Shown in pieces: positions 20,810-27,069 of a stretch of 27,082 bases of DNA. The position numbers were made by a program, and so were the translations under genes. The notes below the pieces were generated by a model, which was given only the letters and a program-made list of their open reading frames with translations, did not search any database and had not been told where the DNA came from. This DNA is from a virus. The stretch is from IMG/VR virus record IMGVR_UViG_3300045051_000239, positions 1-27,082 of that record; one strand, 5' to 3'. Within the stretch, counting starts at the first letter, position 1. Every line of letters begins with the position of its first letter.

Positions 20810-23349
20810 CACTCATCCTTTGTGGGCTTGGGCTGCATCATCTGGGACATCTTCATGGCGTGAATCTGCCCGCCGTGAGCCATCTTCTGCTGCGCCATGG
20901 CCTGCTGCTGGGCCATCTGCTGTTGCTGCGCCGCCTGAGCCTGCTGCAGCTCCATGGCCTTGGCCGCCATCTCCATGCCGTGCAGTTCTTGGGCTTGGAT
21001 GAGTTCCTGCTGCATGGCCAGAGCCGCCATCACCGGGTCTTCGCCAGTCTTGGCCGCGGCTTCCTTGGCCTTGAGTGCGAGCTCCTCGGCCTTGAGCTGC
21101 AGATCGCCCTTGACCTTGAGTGCCTTGATCTCGGCTTCCTTGGCCTTGAGCTGGAGCTCAGCCTGTTGCATTTGCACAACAGGGTCTTGCGCGGCGGCCT
21201 GTGCCTGCTGCTGAGCGGCCTTGCCTTGGTTCATGGTGAGCAGCTGCGCCGCGGCCTGCGCCACGAGCTTGGACAGTTGAACCTCGACTTCCTCGGGCAT
21301 CTCGACGTTCGGAGCCGGGAGGGTGGCGCCCAGTCGCTTCTCGACTTCTGCGCGGTACTTGAACGCGAGGTGTTCGGCGATGTGGGCCATGATGGACGCC
21401 TGCATCTGCTGGGCCATCGGGCTCTGGCCGAGCTGGGCCATGATCGTGGGGTCCTGCATCATCGCGGTGTGCACCGCAATGTGGGCGTCGTGGTCTTGGT
21501 AGATGAACGCCTTGGTCGGCTTGCCCGTGAGGAACGCCATGTTCTCGCTGATGGGGTCACGCGGCGTCATGTCGTCCTCGACCGGCACGAGCTTTTCGGC
21601 GTTCTTGACGCCCAGCACTTCGATCATCTGGCGGTGCAGCTGCGGCAGGTCATAAATCTGCGGGGCGCTCTGGCTGAGCTGGATCACAGCTTGGTACTGC
21701 ATGATCCGCTGGGCCATGGTCGAGCTGTTGGGGTCAGACACGGGGATCACGTCCACCATGTCGTAGTCCGCCTTCAGGGCCATGCGGCTGCCGGCCACGG
21801 GGGTGAACGGATACTCTTCGGGAGCGTGGTCACGGATGATCTGCTTGAGGAGCTTGAACTCCTGCTTCATCGAGTAGTGCACCCGGGCCTGAACGGCGCT
21901 CATGGTCTTGAGCTGGCGCTCGAGCAGAGCCAGCGTGGTACCCACCGGAGCATTGGCGCTCATGTCGCTGACGTTCATGTCGGCGATCGAGCCCAGCCGG
22001 CGTGCTTCGTTGGTGATCTTCTCGAGCAGCCCTGCCAGAACCTGACTCGGCTCCTTGTACGGCAGCGGCATGATGTTGTCACGCACGGCCCCGCTGGGGA
22101 CGTCCACGTCACGGAACTCGCCGGGGGCGATCGGCGTGTCGTCGCCCTTGATCCTCAGACCACGAGACTTGAGACCGCCCGGTAGATTGCTGAGAGTACC
22201 GGCATCAACCAGCTGCCGGATGATAGAAGTGCCAGCCCGAGCGTAACCCCCAATGAGGTGGATATAACCGATGCCATACGCGCCAAACCCTGTGATGTAG
22301 TCGTACTGTACGAAGTGATCGCGCTTGAGATGCGTGCTGTCATCTTCCTCCCAGTTGCGGTAGATGGCAAGCACTTTGTTCGTGCCGCGGTCGATCGTGA
22401 CCACGTACGGCATCGCCAGCCCATCCTCGTTCTCGAACCCGGGCAGGTCGTACTCGATGTGCACTTCGAACAACTGGTACCGGTTGTCGTCCGTCAGGGT
22501 ATACCCTTGGTCTTCGGCCTTTTTCTTCTCGATGTCCGAGTGGAACGTGAGAGGCTCGCCGAGGTCGACGTCGCGGTAGAACCCAGCCACCTGCAGGCGC
22601 TTCAAGTCATTCTCGCTCTTGCGCAGCACATGGGTGGCGCGCTCGGCGTCCCGGACGCCACTGCAGCCCCACGGCAGGATGATGTCTTCGGCCGGGATGA
22701 ACATGGAGACTTGCCGGCGCTTGGAGGTGTCGTAATACACCTTCTTGAACGCACAGCCTGCCAAACCGAGGTTGAACAGCATGCGCTCGTGCTCGGTGCG
22801 GTACTCGGGCATCTGCTCGGTCAGGCGCCAGTTCATGTCGTCGCGCACGCGCTCCGCGGCTTCTTCCTTCAAGCGGTCGATCGCGCCCACGATTTCTGTC
22901 TTGACCGGGCCGGCGGCCGGGAACGTCTCGATGATCGTCTCGCTCTGGAACCTGACAGCCGCTTCGGTCAGCAGCGTGCTGAATACGCCGCATGCGCCGT
23001 TCCACGGCTCGGTGCGCTCCTCGTAGCGCATGCCCAGCACCTCGAGACCCTTGACGTAGGTCTCTACCCAGTCTCTGCGTGACGTGATGTCGGCTTCGAC
23101 CAGCTCAACGATGTCGCCGGCGATTTTCTGCAGCTCGCCCTCGTTCATGAAGTCCGCCAAGTTGGCGTCGAACGGGATGTCATCCGAAGTTTCCGCCTCG
23201 GGCATCAGGTCAATCTCGAGCCCATCCACGCCGATCGTGACGCCCTCGGGGTTCTCAATTTCGATCTCGATGGCCGGGGAGTCATCCACCGCCACATCCT
23301 CCAGACCCAACCCAACGGGCGCGCCGCCAATTCCGGGAACCATGTTCAT
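20809..23349 (-). CDS. P22-type portal protein
   Basis: 846 residues, ATG at 23349 with AAGGAT upstream. Dodecameric ring at one head vertex, the channel for DNA entry and exit and docking site for terminase and tail adaptor. The P22-portal region starts at ~70 with RRDWVETYVKGLEVLGMRYE, EPWNGACGVFSTLLTEAAV and FQSETIIETFPAAGPVKTEI, typical of the family. The middle has 'YYDTSKRRQVSMFIPAEDI' and 'GYIHLIGGYARAGTSIIRQLVDAG' clip/wing segments. The last ~200 residues are long Ala/Gln-rich helices (e.g. QLKAKEAEIKALKVKGDLQL, KAMELQQAQAAQQQQMAQQ), matching the helical barrel that P22 portal carries. A low-complexity acidic N-terminus (1-60) is additional. Slightly longer than P22 gp1 (725). Confidence 0.9.
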   Translation of the reverse strand: MNMVPGIGGAPVGLGLEDVAVDDSPAIEIEIENPEGVTIGVDGLEIDLMPEAETSDDIPFDANLADFMNEGELQKIAGDIVELVEADITSRRDWVETYVKGLEVLGMRYEERTEPWNGACGVFSTLLTEAAVRFQSETIIETFPAAGPVKTEIVGAIDRLKEEAAERVRDDMNWRLTEQMPEYRTEHERMLFNLGLAGCAFKKVYYDTSKRRQVSMFIPAEDIILPWGCSGVRDAERATHVLRKSENDLKRLQVAGFYRDVDLGEPLTFHSDIEKKKAEDQGYTLTDDNRYQLFEVHIEYDLPGFENEDGLAMPYVVTIDRGTNKVLAIYRNWEEDDSTHLKRDHFVQYDYITGFGAYGIGYIHLIGGYARAGTSIIRQLVDAGTLSNLPGGLKSRGLRIKGDDTPIAPGEFRDVDVPSGAVRDNIMPLPYKEPSQVLAGLLEKITNEARRLGSIADMNVSDMSANAPVGTTLALLERQLKTMSAVQARVHYSMKQEFKLLKQIIRDHAPEEYPFTPVAGSRMALKADYDMVDVIPVSDPNSSTMAQRIMQYQAVIQLSQSAPQIYDLPQLHRQMIEVLGVKNAEKLVPVEDDMTPRDPISENMAFLTGKPTKAFIYQDHDAHIAVHTAMMQDPTIMAQLGQSPMAQQMQASIMAHIAEHLAFKYRAEVEKRLGATLPAPNVEMPEEVEVQLSKLVAQAAAQLLTMNQGKAAQQQAQAAAQDPVVQMQQAELQLKAKEAEIKALKVKGDLQLKAEELALKAKEAAAKTGEDPVMAALAMQQELIQAQELHGMEMAAKAMELQQAQAAQQQQMAQQQAMAQQKMAHGGQIHAMKMSQMMQPKPTKDE

Positions 23350-23358
23350 ATCGAATCC

Positions 23359-24912
23359 TTAATAATATGCCGCCCCACGACGGGCCCTTACGAAGACCTC
23401 ATTATCTTCCTTGTCGGTGTGCAGGCGCAACAGGCCTCCCTTGCGCACGCGCGCCAGAGCCAGCGTCATGGCATCCACCTCGTCGTCGTGTTCGCCGGCC
23501 GGGAACGCAAGAATCTCCTCCACCGTGGAGCTGGCCCATGCCGTTTCGGGGAACCACACCTGCCCAGAGGCAAACATATCGGCCACGGCGTTGAGCCGGG
23601 CGATCTTGTCCTGCCCCTTACCCGGGCTGAAGTCCTGCACAAAGATACCCGATCGGCGCATCTCGTCAATGAGCGGCTGGCCGCTGGCCTTGGCTTCCAC
23701 GATCACGCTGTCAGGCTGCCATTCTTCGTACTGCTCGTGGGCCATGACCTTGAGCTCGGGGAACTCGTACTTGCCCTTGACCTTGTTGAGCAGGATCACG
23801 TTGGTGGAGTTGTTGTCCTCCTCGTTCACCCACACACCCCATGTATGGCACACAGAGAAGTCCGATCGTTCCTTGGTCGTGAGCGCCGTATCGAACGCCT
23901 GCACAATGAAGTCGCACGGGGGCGGGTCCTCGTGAGGCCACCACCTGATCCAATCGCGTTTGATGATGGCAGCTTCGGCAGCCGTGGGGTTCTGCTGGTA
24001 CTGGGCATACCACTGCCACATGATGTGGTGCATCGACGCCCGGGTTTTCTGCAGCGCCTCGAGCGTCCACTGCTCGGGCCAGATCGACTTCTCGTTCTCG
24101 GTGCCCTCGTTCAAGATGGCCGGGAATTCGAACGCCTCGTACTTGTCGCCGCCCTCGTTGACGGCCGAATCCTTGAGCAAGCGCCCAATCAGGTCTCGCT
24201 GGTGCCACCGGGTGTGCAGCACGCATATCTTGCCTTCGGGCATCAGACGAGTGCGCAGACCGGCACTGAACCATTCGTACGTTGTGTCGAGGCTGGAGGT
24301 GTTCCCCGCCTTGATGTCCTGTTCGGACAGCGGATCGTCGGCAATGATGAGGTGTGCACCCCGGCCGGCCAACGCGCCGCCCACACCGATCGCAAAATAC
24401 TCACCGCCTTGGGTCGTGTTCCACTGGGCAGCCGCCTTGGCGTCGCTGGCAATCTTGGTCTGGGGAAAAATCCGGGCGTATTCGGCACTGGCAATGAGGT
24501 TTCGCACCTTGCGCGCCATGACCACGGCAAGGTCTGCCGTGTGGGAGGCCACAATCACCTTGTGGTCGGGGTGCCGGCCCAAATACCACGCTGGGTAGTA
24601 GATGGAAATCATCTGGGACTTGCCCATACGAGGCGCCATGCTGACGGCAATCCGGTCTTTGGTCCCGTCTTCGACGTCCATCAGCAGGTTTCCCAGCCGC
24701 CGCAGGTGTGTGCCGAACTTGTAGTTGCGGTCGATGGCCGCAATGAACGCCAAAAAGTCATCCTGCGCCGCTTTGACTGCTTTTCGCTCCTCGAGCTCCT
24801 CCATCATGGCCAAAAGCTCCGCCGCCTCGTTGTGCGGCAGGCTTTTTATGACCTTTTCCAGCAATTCTGGGGTCAAAGAGGTCTCACTGAGCAGGGCCAT
24901 CGTCCGTTTCAA
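23359..24912 (-). CDS. terL: Terminase large subunit (packaging ATPase-nuclease)
   Basis: 517 residues from ATG at 24912; a second ATG at 24900 (MALLSETSL) is possible. Drives DNA into the head and cuts the concatemer. Walker A-like APRMGKSQ is at 93-100, Walker B LIIADD at 188-193, coupling motif VLHTRW at ~231-236. The RNase H-like nuclease has Asp341 (AFDTALT), Glu406 (VIVEAKASG) and Asp476/Asp480 (HDDEVDAM). The N-terminal ~55 residues form a helical extension. The gene overlaps the small subunit end by 29 bases, and the portal follows after a 9-base gap. Catalytic residues all appear present. Confidence 0.95.
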   Translation of the reverse strand: MKRTMALLSETSLTPELLEKVIKSLPHNEAAELLAMMEELEERKAVKAAQDDFLAFIAAIDRNYKFGTHLRRLGNLLMDVEDGTKDRIAVSMAPRMGKSQMISIYYPAWYLGRHPDHKVIVASHTADLAVVMARKVRNLIASAEYARIFPQTKIASDAKAAAQWNTTQGGEYFAIGVGGALAGRGAHLIIADDPLSEQDIKAGNTSSLDTTYEWFSAGLRTRLMPEGKICVLHTRWHQRDLIGRLLKDSAVNEGGDKYEAFEFPAILNEGTENEKSIWPEQWTLEALQKTRASMHHIMWQWYAQYQQNPTAAEAAIIKRDWIRWWPHEDPPPCDFIVQAFDTALTTKERSDFSVCHTWGVWVNEEDNNSTNVILLNKVKGKYEFPELKVMAHEQYEEWQPDSVIVEAKASGQPLIDEMRRSGIFVQDFSPGKGQDKIARLNAVADMFASGQVWFPETAWASSTVEEILAFPAGEHDDEVDAMTLALARVRKGGLLRLHTDKEDNEVFVRARRGAAYY

Positions 24913-25453
24913 GCTCTGAGAAGTCGATCGGAGTGGATTTTTGGGTCTCGGCAGGGGCCGGCGCGACCACTTCGGCTTCGATTACCCGTGTCAGGCGCTC
25001 GCGCAGCAGCTGCTCGAGCTCTTCTGTCGGCCTATGGCGCATCGTGATCTCGGTTTTGTCCGTGAACAGGCCCACATCGGAGACTTTACCCAGCATCTCG
25101 AGGGCTCTGAGGCGCACCCGCGGGTCGGCATTGTCCGTTTCGAGGATCAGCCGGTTGGTTATGTAGGTCCGCAGCTGTGCAGCAGACTTCACCACGGTCC
25201 TGTCGTACTCGGTCAGCAGGGCGCCGATGTGCGCAATCACCCCCGGCTGGGACAAATCGTTGTCCGACGCCATCCGATCGCCCACAAAAATGGAGCGCGA
25301 GAGCGCCTGATCCATCACGTCGATGGCATCGGGGAGGGAATCTGTGTCTGTGAGGGTGGCAAGTGCGGCAGCCACCCGATCCTCGAGCGATTCGAAGGTA
25401 GGGCTGTAGTCCGCAAGGGGGACGTCGTAGTCGACAGTGACTTGGTATGCCAT
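24884..25453 (-). CDS. terS: Terminase small subunit
   Basis: 189 residues from ATG at 25453 (MAYQVTVDYDVP). A longer frame starts at 25507, but that ATG lies between the -35 and -10 of the promoter at 25486-25514, so it would not be in the message. AGGAGT is 12 bases upstream of 25453, somewhat far. The sequence is mostly helical: N-terminal acidic segment, helices ~35-75, a central IGALLTEYDRTVVKSAAQLRTYI helix (in parts), 'DPRVRLRALEMLGKVSDVGLF' (in parts), and a C-terminal variable tail. It recognises the packaging start site and activates the large subunit. No strong similarity is used; the call rests on size, helical pattern and immediate position before terL. Confidence 0.8.
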   Translation of the reverse strand: MAYQVTVDYDVPLADYSPTFESLEDRVAAALATLTDTDSLPDAIDVMDQALSRSIFVGDRMASDNDLSQPGVIAHIGALLTEYDRTVVKSAAQLRTYITNRLILETDNADPRVRLRALEMLGKVSDVGLFTDKTEITMRHRPTEELEQLLRERLTRVIEAEVVAPAPAETQKSTPIDFSELETDDGPAQ

Positions 25454-25485
25454 GGAGGGGTTCGCACTCCTGAAGATGGGCGCAT

Positions 25486-25514
25486 TGTATATGTTATTTT
25501 TTCGCATGGGTCAA
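25486..25514 (-). promoter_or_regulatory. Sigma70-type promoter for the terminase/late genes
   Basis: On the minus strand TTGACC (25509-25514) is followed after exactly 17 bases by TATACA (25486-25491). Five of six positions match the consensus in each box. Transcription would start near 25479, upstream of the terS ATG at 25453. Confidence 0.7.
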
Positions 25515-25525
25515 ATTTTTTGCAC

Positions 25526-25598
25526 GGGGGGTGTTTCCTATATAGAGGGGGTGGGGGTCGGTAGTTGTATTATTTTTGTTGTGGGGTGGTGTTGGGGG
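25526..25598 (+). other. Cluster of five G-runs upstream of the late promoter
   Basis: Runs of 6, 5, 5, 4 and 5 G occur at 25526-25531, 25547-25551, 25553-25557, 25583-25586 and 25594-25598. They could in principle form a G-quadruplex or a protein-bound site; the loops of 15 and 25 bases are long for the former. It lies within 12 bases of the -35 box. Confidence 0.45.
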
Positions 25599-25687
25599 AT
25601 ACGGAGCTCAGCGTAAAGCGGACGCGTGGAGTCCCAGAACCAGTTGTGGGCCCCGGGGTACGGTGGGGTCGTCGCTGGCCGGATTCG

Positions 25688-25701
25688 GTCTACGCTTAGA
25701 C
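25688..25701. promoter_or_regulatory. Palindromic site, copy 1 (one mismatch)
   Basis: GTCTACGCTTAGAC, one mismatch from the perfect 14-bp palindrome GTCTAAGCTTAGAC. Its end is 12 bases upstream of the -35 box of the plus-strand promoter, a position used by activators or repressors. Confidence 0.6.
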
Positions 25702-25713
25702 TTACCCAAGGGA

Positions 25714-25742
25714 TTGACAAGGCGCGCCGCTTATGATGTAAT
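25714..25742 (+). promoter_or_regulatory. Sigma70-type promoter for the plus-strand genes
   Basis: Perfect -35 TTGACA (25714-25719), 17-base spacer, -10 TGTAAT (25737-25742), five of six. Start of transcription would be near 25750, immediately at the inverted repeat. The nearest gene starts at 25792. Confidence 0.75.
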
Positions 25743-25749
25743 ACATATA

Positions 25750-25769
25750 CCGAATCAATACCGATTCGG
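25750..25769 (+). promoter_or_regulatory. Inverted repeat at the plus-strand transcription start
   Basis: CCGAATC (25750-25756) and GATTCGG (25763-25769) pair perfectly over a 6-base spacer. It covers the expected transcription start, so it may be an operator or a 5' hairpin of the mRNA. A further GATTCGG half-site is at 25682-25688, next to palindrome copy 1. Confidence 0.55.
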
Positions 25770-25791
25770 GCAAACCTTAAAGGAAAACACC

Positions 25792-26331
25792 ATGACTGCA
25801 AACACCATTACCCCCGTGTCTTTTGACAATGCCGCGCTCGCCATTGTGCGCACCATGGACAAGGCCGATAAAGCCTATGTCAAAGCCACGGCCGAAGTCG
25901 CCCGAATCATGCAACAGTTTATTGACCAATGGTTTATTACCAACGGCAAGGCCGAAGCATCGGTGAAGGCCATGGGCAAGGCCATCCGCGAATCGCAAAC
26001 CGTGGTCGACCTTGCTGCGCAAGGCGCGTGCGAGAAAAAGACGTTTACCGAATATGCTCAAGGCGCCATGCGCGCACTGCATTACGGCGTGCCGTTTTCC
26101 GCTGACCTGAAAAACAATCCGGAAATGGGTTTGCCATGGGGCAAGGCCGGCAAGACCAGCACCGCGAAGGCCGGCAAGGTCACCAGCACCAGCCGCACCG
26201 ACTTGGACAAAACCCTCAGTAAAGCACTGGCGCAAGCCCGCGCCCTTGGACTGACTGACTTTGCCGCCGATGTGCTGGACTTGTGCCTGGACTCGCTGGA
26301 CGGTTTCAAGGAAACCGTGCTCGACAAGTAA
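25792..26331 (+). CDS. Plus-strand early protein of unknown function
   Basis: 179 residues; ATG at 25792 with AAGGAAA seven bases upstream. Residues ~1-110 are helical (NAALAIVRTMDKADKAYVK, KATAEVARIMQQFIDQWFI, VKAMGKAIRESQTVVDLAAQ), with 'YAQGAMRALHYGVPFSADLK' at ~85-105. A Lys/Ser/Thr linker (~117-135, KAGKTSTAKAGKVTSTSR) leads to a C-terminal helical domain (DKTLSKALAQARALGLTDFA, ADVLDLCLDSLDGFKE). No domain recognised. Single gene between a strong promoter and a hairpin terminator, suggesting a high-dose early product. A DNA-binding or host-takeover protein is plausible but unsupported. Confidence 0.88.
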   Translation: MTANTITPVSFDNAALAIVRTMDKADKAYVKATAEVARIMQQFIDQWFITNGKAEASVKAMGKAIRESQTVVDLAAQGACEKKTFTEYAQGAMRALHYGVPFSADLKNNPEMGLPWGKAGKTSTAKAGKVTSTSRTDLDKTLSKALAQARALGLTDFAADVLDLCLDSLDGFKETVLDK

Positions 26332-26338
26332 TCAACCC

Positions 26339-26362
26339 GCCCGGGCGCAAGCCCGGGCTTTT
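26339..26362 (+). terminator. Intrinsic terminator with GCAA loop
   Basis: GCCCGGGC (26339-26346), loop GCAA, GCCCGGGC (26351-26358), then TTTT (26359-26362). The 8-bp all-GC stem with a GNRA tetraloop starts 8 bases after the stop of the 179-residue gene. The T-run is only four bases, so some read-through to the two small genes is likely. Confidence 0.88.
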
Positions 26363-26379
26363 CATTAGGATTAAACATC

Positions 26380-26526
26380 ATGACCGAAGCATTAACCGAA
26401 TTAGCCGCCCGATATGGCAAAGACAACCGGGGTTATCTGGTGACCTTTGACGATAACGGGGATTGGTACATTGTCGTGCTGGATATGGACACCGGGGACA
26501 TTCTGGCCCGTGCCCCGAAGGAATGA
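26380..26526 (+). CDS. Small acidic protein, 48 residues
   Basis: ATG at 26380, TGA at 26524-26526, with AGGA nine bases upstream. The product starts MTEALTELAARYGKDNRGY, continues with a beta-hairpin-like 'LVTFDDNGDWYIVVLDMDTG' and ends in DILARAPKE. It is acidic and probably a small alpha/beta or beta-hairpin fold. It follows a terminator, so it depends on read-through or its own weak promoter. Small phage inhibitors of host enzymes have this size; function unknown. Confidence 0.65.
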   Translation: MTEALTELAARYGKDNRGYLVTFDDNGDWYIVVLDMDTGDILARAPKE

Positions 26527-26531
26527 CCGCC

Positions 26532-26636
26532 ATGTTCTATACCATGCACGTCCGCGTCGGCCGCGATGTCCGAATCGGGTATTTCCTTTTCGGGCGGCTG
26601 GTCTACACCGGCAAGCGCACGATGTTCCGCATCTAA
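26532..26636 (+). CDS. Small basic protein, 34 residues
   Basis: ATG at 26532, TAA at 26634-26636. AAGGA lies nine bases upstream, inside the end of the previous gene. The product, MFYTMHVRVGRDVRIGYFLF followed by GRLVYTGKRTMFRI, is basic and aromatic with alternating strand pattern. It ends 17 bases before a hairpin terminator, so the pair with the 48-residue gene looks like a tiny operon. Very short, so it could be spurious, but the ribosome site and terminator support it. Confidence 0.55.
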   Translation: MFYTMHVRVGRDVRIGYFLFGRLVYTGKRTMFRI

Positions 26637-26653
26637 TCTGAGACCCCCACGAT

Positions 26654-26677
26654 GCCCGGCTTCGGCCGGGCTTTTTT
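26654..26677 (+). terminator. Intrinsic terminator with TTCG loop
   Basis: GCCCGGC (26654-26660), loop TTCG, GCCGGGC (26665-26671), then six T (26672-26677). A 7-bp GC stem, UUCG tetraloop and T6 tail make this a textbook factor-independent terminator. It ends the plus-strand transcription unit. Confidence 0.93.
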
Positions 26678-26706
26678 GCGTCCGCAGTTTGGCCGCCGTT
26701 CCCACG

Positions 26707-26725
26707 TCTGTACCATGCGTACAGA
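26707..26725. promoter_or_regulatory. Inverted repeat TCTGTAC-N5-GTACAGA
   Basis: Perfect 7-base arms (26707-26713 and 26719-26725) around CATGC. Arms and spacing resemble an operator for a dimeric helix-turn-helix protein. No T-run follows, so it is not a terminator. Confidence 0.45.
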
Positions 26726-26816
26726 AAGCGTCATAGTAGTCTGACCGTGCGGGAGAGTGAGCCAGTGAGCGCGTGCGTACGTGAGTGAGGGAGGGCCGGG
26801 GCCACGGCAGCCGCCC

Positions 26817-26830
26817 GTCTAAGCTTAGAC
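26817..26830. promoter_or_regulatory. Palindromic site, copy 2 (perfect)
   Basis: GTCTAAGCTTAGAC is a perfect 14-bp palindrome without spacer. It begins 140 bases after the last terminator and ends 19 bases before the first TGTAACGCA box. Same sequence as copies 1 and 3. Confidence 0.7.
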
Positions 26831-26849
26831 GCTATGGCTATTATGAGGT

Positions 26850-27026
26850 TGTAACGCATGTAACGCAAATCGCAGGTTTGTAACGCAAATTGCAGCGCCG
26901 AGCGTTACATCAACCCGTAATACACATAGCTCGAAAAAACCGTTACAAATCAACAACTTACATAAATAAATAAAAAAAAAAAAAAAAAAATTATTATTAT
27001 TAGGAGTTTGTAACGCATGTAACGCA
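26850..27026. repeat. TGTAACGCA box array around an A/T-rich core
   Basis: Five exact copies of TGTAACGCA lie at 26850, 26859, 26879, 27009 and 27018. Reverse partners are GCGTTACA (26902-26909) and CGTTACA (26941-26947). The tandem pair TGTAACGCATGTAACGCA occurs twice, 26850-26867 and 27009-27026. A 17-base direct repeat with one mismatch occurs at 26859-26875 and 26879-26895, 20 bases apart. Between the arms is A/T-rich DNA with 19 A (26972-26990) and TTATTATTATTA (26991-27002). Regular boxes plus an easily melted segment are typical of iteron-type origins; a repressor-operator cluster is the alternative. Confidence 0.7.
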
Positions 27027-27055
27027 CTTTTTTATGTGTCGGTCAAAATTTTCCC

Positions 27056-27069
27056 ATCTAAGCTTAGAC
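27056..27069. promoter_or_regulatory. Palindromic site, copy 3 (one mismatch)
   Basis: ATCTAAGCTTAGAC: the inner 12 bases TCTAAGCTTAGA are a perfect palindrome and 13 of 14 bases match the full site. It ends 13 bases before the window edge. If it works like copy 1, a promoter -35 box should follow just outside the window. Confidence 0.6.

Larger units (their letters stand above)
25454..25791. other. Divergent intergenic control region between late and early genes
   Basis: 338 bases without a credible gene. It holds the minus-strand promoter for the terminase/late genes (25486-25514), a G-rich segment with five runs of four to six G (25526-25598), a near-copy of the palindrome GTCTAAGCTTAGAC (25688-25701), the plus-strand promoter (25714-25742) and an inverted repeat in the plus-strand leader (25750-25769). 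The minus-strand open frame across it has no ribosome site and is crossed by both promoters. I see no tRNA-like fold. Confidence 0.75.

Noticed and set aside
20800-22185. Plus-strand open frame of 461 codons
   Set aside because: Leu/His-rich antisense shadow of the portal gene, caused by its Ala/Gln/Lys-rich C-terminal coding; no known motif.
23419-25047. Plus-strand open frame of 542 codons
   Set aside because: Antisense to terL and terS, which have complete catalytic motifs; composition is atypical and no start signal is seen.
25453-25507. Earlier start for the small terminase at 25507
   Set aside because: That ATG lies between the -35 and -10 boxes of the late promoter, so it would not be transcribed from it; kept 25453, though the 12-base gap to AGGAGT is long.
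25620-25690. Possible tRNA in the GC-rich intergenic DNA
   Set aside because: I could not fold a cloverleaf with acceptor and T arms; no T-loop GTTCGA-like sequence is present.
25538-25801. Minus-strand open frame of 87 codons in the divergent region
   Set aside because: Crossed by the plus-strand promoter and G-run cluster, no ribosome-binding site, unstructured Pro/His-rich product.
26433-26705. Minus-strand open frame of 90 codons at the right end
   Set aside because: Opposite two plus-strand small genes and the TTCG terminator; composition is low-complexity and no ribosome site is seen.
26850-27026. DnaA-box origin
   Set aside because: The boxes are TGTAACGCA, not related to TTATCCACA; a phage initiator or regulator is more likely than host DnaA.
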